DNA of 38,525 nucleotides from Acidobacteriales bacterium 13_1_40CM_3_55_5 (GTDB lineage Bacteria > Acidobacteriota > Terriglobia > Terriglobales > Acidobacteriaceae). Position 1 is the first letter of the stretch; each line of letters opens with the position of its first letter. Positions 16,709-25,057 of this stretch are shown piece by piece. Made by a program: the position numbers and the translations under genes. A model generated the notes under the pieces. It had not been told where the DNA came from, made no database searches, and was given only the letters and a program-made list of their open reading frames with translations. The DNA lies in contig MNGW01000102.1 of the NCBI GenBank assembly GCA_001918935.1, positions 1 through 38,525 of the forward strand, given 5' to 3'.

Positions 16709-18583
16709 TCAGCGGACGTCCACGCTTTCTTCTGCCCCGAACTGCAGATTATGCAGTTCGGCGTAAAGACCATCTTTTTGCATTAACTTTTCGTGATTGC
16801 CGCTCTCCACGATGGAGCCGTCTTGAATGACGAAAATGTTGTCAGCGCGCCGTATGGTGGATAAGCGATGCGCAATCACGATGACGGTTCTATTTTGCAT
16901 GAGTTTGTCCAGCGCCTCGAAAACCAGTTTTTCCGAAGCCGCGTCAAGGCCCGACGTCGGCTCGTCCAGGATGAGGATCGGCGTATTGCGAATCACCGCG
17001 CGCGCGATTGCGATTCGTTGCCGCTGACCGCCCGAGAGTGTCATTCCACGTTCGCCCAGAATCGTGTCATAGCCTTCAGGCAGCTTGTCGATAAACTCAC
17101 TTGCATTGGCCAGTTCTGCTGCACGGATGATCTCTTGCCGCGAAGCGTCTGGCTTACCGTATGCGATGTTCTGCCACACCGGAGCATGAAACAACATGGT
17201 CTCCTGCAGCACGAAGCTGATCTGCTGCCGAAGAGATTTCTGGCGGAATCGTTTGATATCGGTTCCGTCGATCTTCGCGACTCCTGAAGTTGGGTCGTAA
17301 AATCGGGCAACCAGGCTGATGACGCTGGTTTTGCCGGCTCCGGTCGGACCTACCAACGCCGCCACCTCTCCGGCTTTGATCTTGAAACTTACGTCCTTAA
17401 GGATGGGCGTGTCCTCCGTATAAGAAAAGGAAACGTGATCGAACTCAATGTCCCCCTTGAAACGCGGAGCACGGACGGCGTGACGGTAATCCTTAATCTC
17501 GTTGTCGGTTTCTACGACTTCGCGAATTTGCTCATACCCGACAGCAGCCTTGGAGTATGTATCCGTCATCTTGGAAAGCTCCTGCATCGGCTTGTACATC
17601 TTCCCGAGATACAGGATGAACACCACCATCTCTCCTGCTGAAAGGCTTCCGTTCAAGACCAGTCGCGCTCCAAACCAGAGCACCAGGCAAGTTCCTGTGG
17701 CGACGATGAGATTCACGATGGGCGTAAGTTTCGCCTTCAGGCCGCGCGCGCGCAGGGCGACTTCAACGCCTTCCAGACTTTGTTCTTGCAGTCGTTTCAC
17801 TTCGTAGTCCTCGCGGGCGAACGCCTTGACCACGCGAATCGACGACAACACCTCTTCCACGACGGAAGTGATTTCTCCCTCTTTCTTTCGCACTGCGCGG
17901 GACGCCTTTTTGATGCGCCGGGTATAGCTGTAGACGATCGCAAACAACATTGGCGCCACCGACAGTGCGATCAGAGTGAATCGCCAGTTCAGATAAAACA
18001 TTACCGCGACCATACCCAGCAGGGTGATGATGTTAATCAATACGCCCAACAGCCCCTGCGTAATAAAACTCTGGATCGCGTCGATGTCACTGGTGACTCG
18101 GCTGATCAAATCGCCGGTGCGCTTCTGATCATGGAAGGCAAGCGATAGTTTCTGGATATGGGAGTAAAGCGTTCGGCGCAAATCGTACGTGACCCACTGT
18201 CCCACACTTGTGGTGAGGTATTTCTCGCCATATGTGCAGATCGCGTCAAGCGCGGCAATCGCCACCACGGCGAAGCAGGCGAATTTCAGCATGGCCAGCT
18301 TGTCCGTACCAACGAACCTTTGGATATGCCGCATGATGGCGGCATGGCTCTGCTGAGAGCGCAAGACATTGTCCAGCACGATCTTTAAAGGCCAGGGTTC
18401 GAGCAGATTCGCCGCGCCTTCGCCGGCGACGGCGAGCAATCCCAGGAGGAGCGATGGTATGTGCGGCTTGAGCAGTTCGCGTATTGCCAGCCGTTTGCTC
18501 CGCCTCGAGGGGATCTTCGCCTCCATCCTGGTCGAATTGTTGTTCCCGTTCCCGTCAATCGCGGGTGGGGCAAGCTGATGCAT
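16709..18583 (-). CDS. MsbA-type ABC exporter (fused permease and ATPase)
   Basis: A half-size ABC exporter of about 624 residues: an N-terminal six-helix membrane domain (roughly residues 45-320), then one nucleotide-binding domain. The ATPase has Walker A GPTGAGKTS, Q-loop FVLQET, signature LSGGQRQRIAIARA, Walker B ILILDEPTSGLD and the switch-histidine motif IAHRLST, all intact, so it should be an active homodimeric exporter. The membrane-domain KRTGDLISRVTSD coupling segment is typical of MsbA/lipid or drug exporters; the substrate cannot be told. I choose the ATG at 18583 because GGGGG lies 9 nt upstream; a TTG at 18598 is the alternative. It is convergent with the kinase-like gene. Confidence 0.93.
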   Translation of the reverse strand: MHQLAPPAIDGNGNNNSTRMEAKIPSRRSKRLAIRELLKPHIPSLLLGLLAVAGEGAANLLEPWPLKIVLDNVLRSQQSHAAIMRHIQRFVGTDKLAMLKFACFAVVAIAALDAICTYGEKYLTTSVGQWVTYDLRRTLYSHIQKLSLAFHDQKRTGDLISRVTSDIDAIQSFITQGLLGVLINIITLLGMVAVMFYLNWRFTLIALSVAPMLFAIVYSYTRRIKKASRAVRKKEGEITSVVEEVLSSIRVVKAFAREDYEVKRLQEQSLEGVEVALRARGLKAKLTPIVNLIVATGTCLVLWFGARLVLNGSLSAGEMVVFILYLGKMYKPMQELSKMTDTYSKAAVGYEQIREVVETDNEIKDYRHAVRAPRFKGDIEFDHVSFSYTEDTPILKDVSFKIKAGEVAALVGPTGAGKTSVISLVARFYDPTSGVAKIDGTDIKRFRQKSLRQQISFVLQETMLFHAPVWQNIAYGKPDASRQEIIRAAELANASEFIDKLPEGYDTILGERGMTLSGGQRQRIAIARAVIRNTPILILDEPTSGLDAASEKLVFEALDKLMQNRTVIVIAHRLSTIRRADNIFVIQDGSIVESGNHEKLMQKDGLYAELHNLQFGAEESVDVR

Positions 18584-18724
18584 CGATAAAACCCCCAAGC
18601 CAGAGTACCGCTGCTATGAGGATGTGGGCCGTCAGCGCGAAGTTGCTCAGCTCACAAATGTGAGTAGCCGATTTTTTCCCAAGCTTGACAAATAAAACGG
18701 CAAATCTGAGTGAGATCGTGTCAA

Positions 18725-19675
18725 TCAGCGGGAGGTGAAAGCAGAGGAATGGCTCATGGTGAGGACCACGGTTTGCGCCAGGCGCTCGACCACGGCCACA
18801 TCGCCTTCGTCAAAGGCGAAAGGTGCGGTGGAAAAAACTTCAAGCAATCCAATAATTTCCCGTTCGTATTGGATGGGCGCGGCAAGAATTGATCGAATGG
18901 CAAGTTGACGACATCGGTCTATATCCACGCGGGGATCGTTTTCCGTATCGTCGCAACGCAGTGGCAGGCCGCCGCGCACGCACTCCCCCGAAAAACCGGA
19001 GTTGACATCCAATCGTGAGCCCAGTGCCGGCGCGCTGGAGCCCACACTGGCTCGGCACATCATGGAACCGTGGTGTGCGAGGGCAATGGCGGCTCCTGTA
19101 CCGCGTGTGAGCGACCGTGCGCGTTCACCGATCAGACGGAGCGACGCATTCAAATCTGACCCGAGAGAGTTGAACTCGTATTGAGCGGTAGTCGAGCTGG
19201 CCCGCGGATTATTGTTCTCAAACACGCTCGCTTCCGGCTCCAGACTGAGGGCTAGAGATTCCCGTATCGCGTTTCCTCCCAAGTTCGCTCTTGGTGGGGA
19301 CGCCGCGGGTTCGCCAACGCTGAGCTTGGGAGCCTTCCGGCTCGGCGCGGCGTCATTGAGAGCCAGCCACTGCTGCAGCCGGACGCGCGACTCCTCAGGC
19401 AGTTCGGAAAATCGCACTCCGGCGCGCCCCAGAGCATCGGCCCAGGCAATGTAGCCTGTCGTCTCCACGTTGACAGTCGGCTCCGACAAATTTAAATGGA
19501 GCTGGATCGGATGGTGGGCTTCAATCGGAGTCGCAGTCTGCATGGACATGCCTTGTTCGCTAAGATCAAGGATCATGCCTCCGGTGACGCCATCGAAACT
19601 GGCAAAGGCAGGAGTGTGCACCTTGTGCCGCGCCCAGCGCCGTCGGTCCGGAATCGTCTTCTGATTCACGTCCAC
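18725..19675 (-). CDS. PilZ-GAF domain protein
   Basis: A signalling protein with an N-terminal PilZ domain (DRRRWARHKV, then DLSEQGMSMQT, the RxxxR...D/NxSxxG c-di-GMP binding pattern) and a C-terminal GAF domain (about the last 170 residues: LGSDLNASLRLIGERA, then AIALAHHG, SRLDVNSGFSGECVR, RSILAAPIQYEREIIGLLEV). It probably senses c-di-GMP plus a small ligand and acts through protein contacts; no output domain is visible. A linker of about 80 residues rich in Pro, Ala and Ser joins them. I favour a GTG start at 19675 or 19669, just before the PilZ core; an in-frame start at 19804 would add about 43 residues without family character. It is divergent from the response-regulator cluster. Confidence 0.82.
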   Translation of the reverse strand: MDVNQKTIPDRRRWARHKVHTPAFASFDGVTGGMILDLSEQGMSMQTATPIEAHHPIQLHLNLSEPTVNVETTGYIAWADALGRAGVRFSELPEESRVRLQQWLALNDAAPSRKAPKLSVGEPAASPPRANLGGNAIRESLALSLEPEASVFENNNPRASSTTAQYEFNSLGSDLNASLRLIGERARSLTRGTGAAIALAHHGSMMCRASVGSSAPALGSRLDVNSGFSGECVRGGLPLRCDDTENDPRVDIDRCRQLAIRSILAAPIQYEREIIGLLEVFSTAPFAFDEGDVAVVERLAQTVVLTMSHSSAFTSR

Positions 19676-19953
19676 TGCGCACTCGATTTTGGGTCGGCTT
19701 TGACCACTCAACCATGATGATGGGAGCAAATTCGAGTGGGCGAAAGTGTATGAGCGGATTCCCCCGCCGAAGCGCCTTTGTTGTAGCGCCGGCGGAGGGC
19801 TCATATCACGCAGTCAAAAGCCGCTGGGACACCGGCCGACCATGATCAAACCTAGCTGTTGGGACCTACAGTAAACACTCTATTTCCCAACTTGTGCTGG
19901 ATTTGCAACACTCTTTTCCTAACTGTCCGTTCCTTCGTTTACCTGGATAAGCC

Positions 19954-20514
19954 ATGCAATTCTATTCAGCTCAGAAGGCGAATCACTCTGCCTATGTCTT
20001 GTGGCCGGATGAAGAAACACCATCGGCTGGCATTCTCGCGAGCACATGTACGAGTTTCTTACCAAGTCTGTGGTTTGGCGGAGATGACCCTCCGCGCAGC
20101 AAGCCACTGCCTGGCCGATTGCCTGGTAAACACGCGCCTTTGGAAAAGCTAAGGATTTTAGTGGTCGATGATGAACGAATCATCGCGGACACGGTGGCGG
20201 AAATCCTGAATGACAGCGGCTTTGAAGCAATGCCGGCATACAGCGGTACGGCTGCCATGAGCGCGATTCAGAAGGACTGTCCCGACGTTGTGCTCACCGA
20301 CGTGATTATGCCGGGTATAAACGGAGTTGAGCTCGCAAAATTCGTGGCCGACACCTGTCGTGATACCAAAGTCTTACTCTTTTCTGGACAAGCTGCCGTC
20401 TCGAATTTGCTACAGGTGCACGAGGCGGGATACTCGTTCGAGTTACTGGCAAAACCGCTTCATCCTGATGAACTCATTGAAAAGTTGCGCGGCTTGAGCC
20501 GCTTTACAGAATGA
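19954..20514 (+). CDS. REC-only response regulator (first of two)
   Basis: The last 120 residues form a complete receiver domain: LRILVVDDERIIADT (acidic pair), LTDVIMPGINGVEL (phospho-acceptor Asp), LLFSGQ (conserved Ser) and LLAKPLHPDEL (conserved Lys). There is no output domain, so it is a single-domain regulator passing phosphate or binding partners. The 62 or so residues before it (MQFYSAQKANHSAYVLWPDE and onward) look unlike protein, and the ATG at 19954 has no Shine-Dalgarno. A start just before LEKLRILVV, near 20140, is likely but lacks an ATG, so the TTG there is a candidate. It is paralogous to the regulator at 21079, with a histidine kinase remnant between them. Confidence 0.85.
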   Translation: MQFYSAQKANHSAYVLWPDEETPSAGILASTCTSFLPSLWFGGDDPPRSKPLPGRLPGKHAPLEKLRILVVDDERIIADTVAEILNDSGFEAMPAYSGTAAMSAIQKDCPDVVLTDVIMPGINGVELAKFVADTCRDTKVLLFSGQAAVSNLLQVHEAGYSFELLAKPLHPDELIEKLRGLSRFTE

Positions 20515-20572
20515 TCTTCCAGGAATCGCAGATGCGCAGAATCGCAGTTCGGAGCGGTCGTCTCGAATCAAT

Positions 20573-21049
20573 GTGGCCAAAACTTTAGAAAACGTGCTTT
20601 CTGTTTATACCCACAAGCTCGAAGGCCAAAGTATAAAAGTCGAAAAAATATGGGAAGCGGAAACCGAAATTCAGGCACTGGCGGGCGAAATCCGGCAAGT
20701 CTTCTCTAATTTGATTGCGAACAGTATTGACGCTATGCCTCGGGGTGGAACGCTGACCTTGAAGGTTTCGAAGTCCCACGATTGGGGGAACGGAAACCGG
20801 CGCGGAGTCCGCGTAGTGGTTGCCGATACCGGTTCAGGTATCGCTCCCGCACAACAAAGCAAGTTGTTTGAACCTTTCTTTACCACCAAGCGCGATGTTG
20901 GCACCGGTCTCGGCTTGTGGGTGTCCAGGAGTATCGTTCAGAAACACGAGGGGTTCATTCGGGTCCGTAGCAATGTTCGGCCAGGAAAAAGCGGCACCGT
21001 ATTTTCAGTATTCTTGCCCGAAAGCAAACCCGCATCAGTTGCGGCGTGA
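20573..21049 (+). pseudogene. Truncated histidine kinase (ATPase domain only)
   Basis: Only the HATPase_c domain of a sensor kinase remains: N-box FSNLIANSIDAM, G1 VVADTGSGIA, F-box LFEPFFTTK and G2 GTGLGLWVSRSIV, all intact. The frame is open upstream to about 20516 and encodes ADAQNRSSERSS and similar, the linker that normally follows the HisKA dimerisation helix. The phospho-accepting His, the HisKA domain and any sensor domain are absent because the preceding gene's stop codon lies at 20512. There is no Shine-Dalgarno at the GTG at 20573. The most economical reading is a gene that lost its 5' part by deletion near 20515-20525. A stand-alone ATPase partner for the flanking regulators is possible but less likely. 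Confidence 0.75.
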
Positions 21050-21078
21050 AATCCAGCTCGTCTTTTTAGTTCACCCTT

Positions 21079-21468
21079 ATGAAGAAGCTTACCGTGATGG
21101 TGGTTGACGACGAGCCCATTGTGGCGGACACAATCCTCGAGATCTTGAAAGAAGAGGGTATCGACGGGTTTGCTTTCTCCGGCGGGGACGCCGCCTTGAA
21201 CTGGTTCGCCCGGATCAACCCGCATGCCGTGATCATGGATGTAGTAATGCCCGGCATCAGTGGCATTGCGGCTGGGATAGAAATGCGGAAACAGTCTCCA
21301 AGCTGCAGGGTGATTTTATTCTCCGGTCAAACCAGTACTACCGACCTGTTGAACGAAGCCCGGGCCCAGGGTCACGAATTTGAGGTCCTGGAAAAGCCCA
21401 TCAAACCGGAAGTGTTACTGGCTCAGCTGCTCGGCCACAATGGCTCTGGCGTAGTGACTAGTGCCTGA
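21079..21468 (+). CDS. REC-only response regulator (second of two)
   Basis: A 129-residue single receiver domain with all key residues: LTVMVVDDEPIVADT (acidic pair), AVIMDVVMPGISG (phospho-acceptor Asp), ILFSGQ (Ser) and EVLEKPIKPEV (Lys). It shares the wording of the regulator at 19954 (VVDDE-x-I-x-ADT, LFSGQ, the F-E-x-L-x-KP region), so the two look like an old tandem duplication. It starts 29 nt after the histidine kinase remnant and was probably in the same transcript. The last codons run into a CTAGTG/CACTAG inverted repeat. Confidence 0.9.
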   Translation: MKKLTVMVVDDEPIVADTILEILKEEGIDGFAFSGGDAALNWFARINPHAVIMDVVMPGISGIAAGIEMRKQSPSCRVILFSGQTSTTDLLNEARAQGHEFEVLEKPIKPEVLLAQLLGHNGSGVVTSA

Positions 21469-21491
21469 CCACTAGCCACCGGTGCACTAGG
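21451..21491. repeat. Intergenic CTAGTG-type repeat, copy A
   Basis: The segment contains GTGACTAGTG, then CCACTAGCCACC and GTGCACTAG. CTAGTG (21458-21463) and CACTAG (21470-21475) form an inverted repeat around the stop codon of the second response regulator. The same AGTGGCTAGTG-like wording occurs at 25729-25757 and 26689-26718. It lies between convergent genes and could also serve as a terminator hairpin. Confidence 0.55.
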
Positions 21492-21780
21492 CTGCGTTTT
21501 CGGGCGGGATGTCGTCCTCACGCCGGTAGTCTGGGTCTTGGTGGGTGCGTACTTCTTTTTCGGGATGGTCCCCGGCATCTTCAACACCTTGTACCACATC
21601 TGCCTCGAAAGCCTGATCGGTGTCGGCGAGCTCTTCTACGCTCTCTTCGTTCGCTTCCTCTATGTCAGAAAGTCCTTGGGCATCGCCTGATTGGCCGGCG
21701 CTGTCAGACCCTACTTGACCGGGATCGGTGCCCAGCTCATCCATACGCGCTTCATTGTCACGATTTCGTCGTTCGGCCAT
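21487..21780 (-). CDS. Small acidic hydrophilic protein
   Basis: A 97-residue protein with about one third Asp plus Glu and almost no hydrophobic core (MAERRNRDNEARMDELG, EEANEESVEELADTD, DPDYRREDDIPPENAA), so it is probably disordered. I recognise no family. The start is fixed by a strong Shine-Dalgarno (GGAGGT, 8 nt before the ATG at 21780). It begins 19 nt after the M48 protease gene on the same strand, so the two are likely cotranscribed. It might be a stress or desiccation-type hydrophilic protein, but nothing shows this directly. Confidence 0.72.
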   Translation of the reverse strand: MAERRNRDNEARMDELGTDPGQVGSDSAGQSGDAQGLSDIEEANEESVEELADTDQAFEADVVQGVEDAGDHPEKEVRTHQDPDYRREDDIPPENAA

Positions 21781-21799
21781 GAGAGAGACCTCCAATTTC

Positions 21800-23206
21800 T
21801 TATTTGATTCTAAGACTGCGCAGCATTTGTTGGAAAGTAGGCTCCAGTCGTCCGAAGTCACGTTCTGGCGCGATGAAGACCAGATACAAAATTGAACCAT
21901 CCCCGCGCTGTAAGGTCACAAGCCAATCCCGTTCCCGCTGGCCTTGCAGCGGCGAAGTTCCACTAAGGTATGCAGACTTGCCAGGCATTCCGTTCACCTG
22001 AATATCCTGGGGGTTACTTGCTACCCGAAGTCCGGGATTCGATTGCTGCAACGAGCTAAGCAAATCCTGCGTGGCCTGATCGAGCGAGTCCCGCCCCGAC
22101 TGCGGTCGCAATCCATTAATAATAACTCCGTAGGCGATGGCATTCTGCGCCACTCCAGCCTGGGGCGCGATCGTGACGGCCGAGTTGGCATCTCCGAATA
22201 CTTGCCAGTTATCCGGATAGGAAATCTGGAAAGCGCTGTGTTCCATGGTGCGGAACTGGCCGCTGGGCATTACGTCCTGAGGATTGATTTCGCTAATCTG
22301 ACCTTGTTGTGGCTGCTGCTTTTGCTGCTGAGCCACCTGCTGCATGGTAAGAGGGTGCATCTTCGCGACAGCCGACTTGATCTGCTCGAATTGTGCGCTG
22401 TTCTTGCGGTAGCTTTTCCTGGGATATTTGCTAATCGCCTGCCGAACCAGTTCCACCCGATTCCCAGGATTCGGGTGGTCACTGAGAAATTGCGGCCCAC
22501 CCGGTCCACCTTCCTTTTCAAGCTTGGTGAAAAACTCGACCATGGAAAAGGGGTTGTAACCGGCGTCGTACATGATTTGCGAACCTAGCAGATCGGCTTC
22601 GCGCTCGGCGTCGCGAGAATATTTCAGAAACAGAGACTGCACTCCAAAGGACGCCCCGAGTTGTGCGATTTGACCGGCAGCGCCCTGTCCAATGGTTGCG
22701 CCTAAAACTGCAAGCGGGAGTTGCGCGAATGCGGCTTTGCTGGCTTGCTGCGTGGAATGACGCAAAACCACGTGCGAGATCTCGTGCGCCATCACACCGG
22801 CCAACTGACCTTCGTCATCCGCCGCCTGAATGGTGCCAACGTGTATGTATATCGGTCCTCCCGGAAGAGCGAACGCATTGATCTCTTTGATGTTTACTAC
22901 ATGAAAACTAAATGGCCATTTAACTGGGCCCGGCGCATGCGCAGCCAGTTGCTGCCCGAGTTGCTGCACATACTTTGAGACTGGATTGGAATCGGGAAGC
23001 ACCGGCATCTGGCGATTCACTTCCGCCATGGCTTGGCGCCCAATTTCAATATCCTGCTCAGGGCTGTATTGGTTGAAGGCGGCGGGTTGGACTTCGATAC
23101 GGCCGGTCGGAACCTGAACAATGTTGTGCGAGGCACAGCCCAGGCAGATCGCCAGGCTCAAGCTGGCGAGCAGCACCCGCTTTCGCTGAATGAATATGTT
23201 TTTCAC
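21800..23206 (-). CDS. M48 family zinc metalloprotease, lipoprotein
   Basis: A 468-residue M48 peptidase related to BepA/LoiP-type envelope proteases. The N-terminus is a lipoprotein signal (ASLSLAICLGCASH, lipidated Cys24), placing it at the membrane facing the periplasm. The catalytic zinc site is HEISH (His141, Glu142, His145) with the third-ligand motif EREADLLG near 201-208, and SDHPNPGNRVELV further on, all typical. After residue 290 there is a Gln-rich linker and a C-terminal domain of about 140 residues with FRTMEHSAFQISYPDNW. It probably takes part in quality control of outer-membrane proteins. Start GTG at 23206. A small acidic gene follows. Confidence 0.92.
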   Translation of the reverse strand: MKNIFIQRKRVLLASLSLAICLGCASHNIVQVPTGRIEVQPAAFNQYSPEQDIEIGRQAMAEVNRQMPVLPDSNPVSKYVQQLGQQLAAHAPGPVKWPFSFHVVNIKEINAFALPGGPIYIHVGTIQAADDEGQLAGVMAHEISHVVLRHSTQQASKAAFAQLPLAVLGATIGQGAAGQIAQLGASFGVQSLFLKYSRDAEREADLLGSQIMYDAGYNPFSMVEFFTKLEKEGGPGGPQFLSDHPNPGNRVELVRQAISKYPRKSYRKNSAQFEQIKSAVAKMHPLTMQQVAQQQKQQPQQGQISEINPQDVMPSGQFRTMEHSAFQISYPDNWQVFGDANSAVTIAPQAGVAQNAIAYGVIINGLRPQSGRDSLDQATQDLLSSLQQSNPGLRVASNPQDIQVNGMPGKSAYLSGTSPLQGQRERDWLVTLQRGDGSILYLVFIAPERDFGRLEPTFQQMLRSLRIK

Positions 23207-23298
23207 GGATTACCCACTCTCTGCGAGCAGTATGGTGCAGGGCCCCAGCTTCAGATTCGTTGGGTAACGTAGTGGTTGTCTATCGAACAATCTCCAAT

Positions 23299-24915
23299 CT
23301 AGGGCAAGTGATCGATATAGCAAAGCACATTCACAAAGTCAAAGAACTCATCCATATCTGGCTGCGCCGCATCGCGCAGGGTCAAGCTGGTAAGGCCGAA
23401 CCGTTTTTCGATGAGTTTAAGAATTGAGGTGTAGTCCCTTGGAACGTGGGAGACGGAATTCTTGTTGGCGAATGGCGAGACCAGGATCATCGGAACTCTG
23501 AATCCCGTATAGTCGAAATCGCAAGTTGGCGCGGTCGCATTCTGATAGCAAATGTCAGGGTTGGGAGGGCCGGCTAGATCGGAAGGCGGAGTGATATCCG
23601 GCTTCACCGTAGTCATGGGCGGAACATGATCATAGAAACCGCCACCTTCATCCCAGGTAAGTATGAAAACCGAGTCGCTCCACGACGGACTTTTCATCAA
23701 GCCATTGATAAGAGAGGAGACGTACTCAGCCCCCTTCTGTATATTCCCGCCGGGGGTATTGGCTGCGGGATGTTCATCGGTACCACTGGCATATCCGGGC
23801 TCAATCATCGCCACTTGCGGCAAGGTGCCATTCGCCGCGTCAGTCAGGAATTGCGAAGCCGGCACGATGTTCTGCAGACCTGGACCCTGCGCGTACGTGA
23901 ACATGCTAAACAGGGTTCCGCCGAGCGGATGGGGGTTGCCGAAAGAGTCCGAAACATACACCTTCCAGGAAATCTTGTTTTCGTCCAAAAGCTCAAAAAT
24001 AGTCTTATTGGTAAGTCCTGGTGACCCTTTAGGCAGCAGATAGACGTGCCCAGCCGATGTGCCTGCCATCAGGTACATTCGATTCGGTTGGGTACGGGTC
24101 ATGACCGGTGAAAACCACTTATCCGAGGTAGCGAAATTTGTTGCCATAAAATAGTAATAGGACAGCGCGGTCGCGTCGTAATAGCCCATCGCTCGCGTGC
24201 CGCCAGGATCAAATCCGCCGTTGGAAGGGTCATCCTTGGAAGAGATGTAGACAAATCCATCCATAAGAGCCGTGGCCGAGGGCGTGTTGTGCAAGTTGTA
24301 ATCGGTGTGACTCTCATTCCATGATGGGCTCTGATTTTCCACGCATACGCTATTCATGAGAAACGGAGTCACGATGCTCAATCCATCCGCGCTCGGGTTC
24401 GACGCGTTGGCTGGGGTTCCATCCACATCCGGAGGCAAATTGTAAGGTGGAGCAGTGCGATAGCCGTTCAAATGACCAAAGTAGTGATCAAATCCACGAT
24501 TTTCCTGAACCATGAAAATGATGTGATTGATGGATTGCAGCGATGCTACCGTGGTGCCGAAGCTGGCAGTTACGGATTGAGCGCCCGTCGTCGGGAGAGT
24601 GCAAGCACCGGTGCCGGTGCACGCGCCACTCCATCCGGCGAAAGTGAATCCAGTAGCCGGAGTCGCGTTTAATGTCACTTGAGTTCCGGCAGAAAAAGTT
24701 TGACTGCAAGTTTTGCCGCAGTCGATACCGGCGGGAGTGCTCGTCACAGTACCACTTCCAGAACCCGACAGAGTTACGGTGACCTGAACTGGATTTGGCG
24801 GCGGAGGCGGGGCCGGCGGCGGGGTGGAAGTGGAACTTCCTCCCCCGCAACCCGAAAGCAACAATATTGACAAGAAAGCAGCTAATCCCCCGGAGAATGT
24901 GCAAAAGAATCGCAT
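23299..24915 (-). CDS. Phospholipase C/acid phosphatase-type phosphoesterase, lipoprotein
   Basis: A 538-residue exported phosphoesterase. The N-terminus has a lipobox (LSGCGGG) followed by a Pro-rich linker and one bacterial beta-repeat domain (residues about 45-120: SGSGSGTVTSTPAGIDCG, FAGWSGACTG), a module usually used for surface display or adhesion. The catalytic part follows with the PLC/acid-phosphatase signature IIFMVQENRGFDHYFG, NSVCVENQSPSWNESHTD, DEHPAAN, LTWDEGGGFYDHVPP and RVPMILVSPFA. Family members hydrolyse phosphatidylcholine or phosphomonoesters; the substrate is not deducible. The gene has its own start at 24915 after GGGGA and lies upstream of the M48 gene. Confidence 0.92.
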   Translation of the reverse strand: MRFFCTFSGGLAAFLSILLLSGCGGGSSTSTPPPAPPPPPNPVQVTVTLSGSGSGTVTSTPAGIDCGKTCSQTFSAGTQVTLNATPATGFTFAGWSGACTGTGACTLPTTGAQSVTASFGTTVASLQSINHIIFMVQENRGFDHYFGHLNGYRTAPPYNLPPDVDGTPANASNPSADGLSIVTPFLMNSVCVENQSPSWNESHTDYNLHNTPSATALMDGFVYISSKDDPSNGGFDPGGTRAMGYYDATALSYYYFMATNFATSDKWFSPVMTRTQPNRMYLMAGTSAGHVYLLPKGSPGLTNKTIFELLDENKISWKVYVSDSFGNPHPLGGTLFSMFTYAQGPGLQNIVPASQFLTDAANGTLPQVAMIEPGYASGTDEHPAANTPGGNIQKGAEYVSSLINGLMKSPSWSDSVFILTWDEGGGFYDHVPPMTTVKPDITPPSDLAGPPNPDICYQNATAPTCDFDYTGFRVPMILVSPFANKNSVSHVPRDYTSILKLIEKRFGLTSLTLRDAAQPDMDEFFDFVNVLCYIDHLP

Positions 24916-25057
24916 GGAGTCCCCTATGCTTAGAAACTTGGACCTTAGATGTGGGGGTTGCAGAGCTGGTTGGCCGCTGGTAGCGCTTAACCCGGCTGTG
25001 ACACTCGCAATTGCGCGGTGCTGGCCAGTTTCCGGGTGATATGCTAACGGTCAAACT

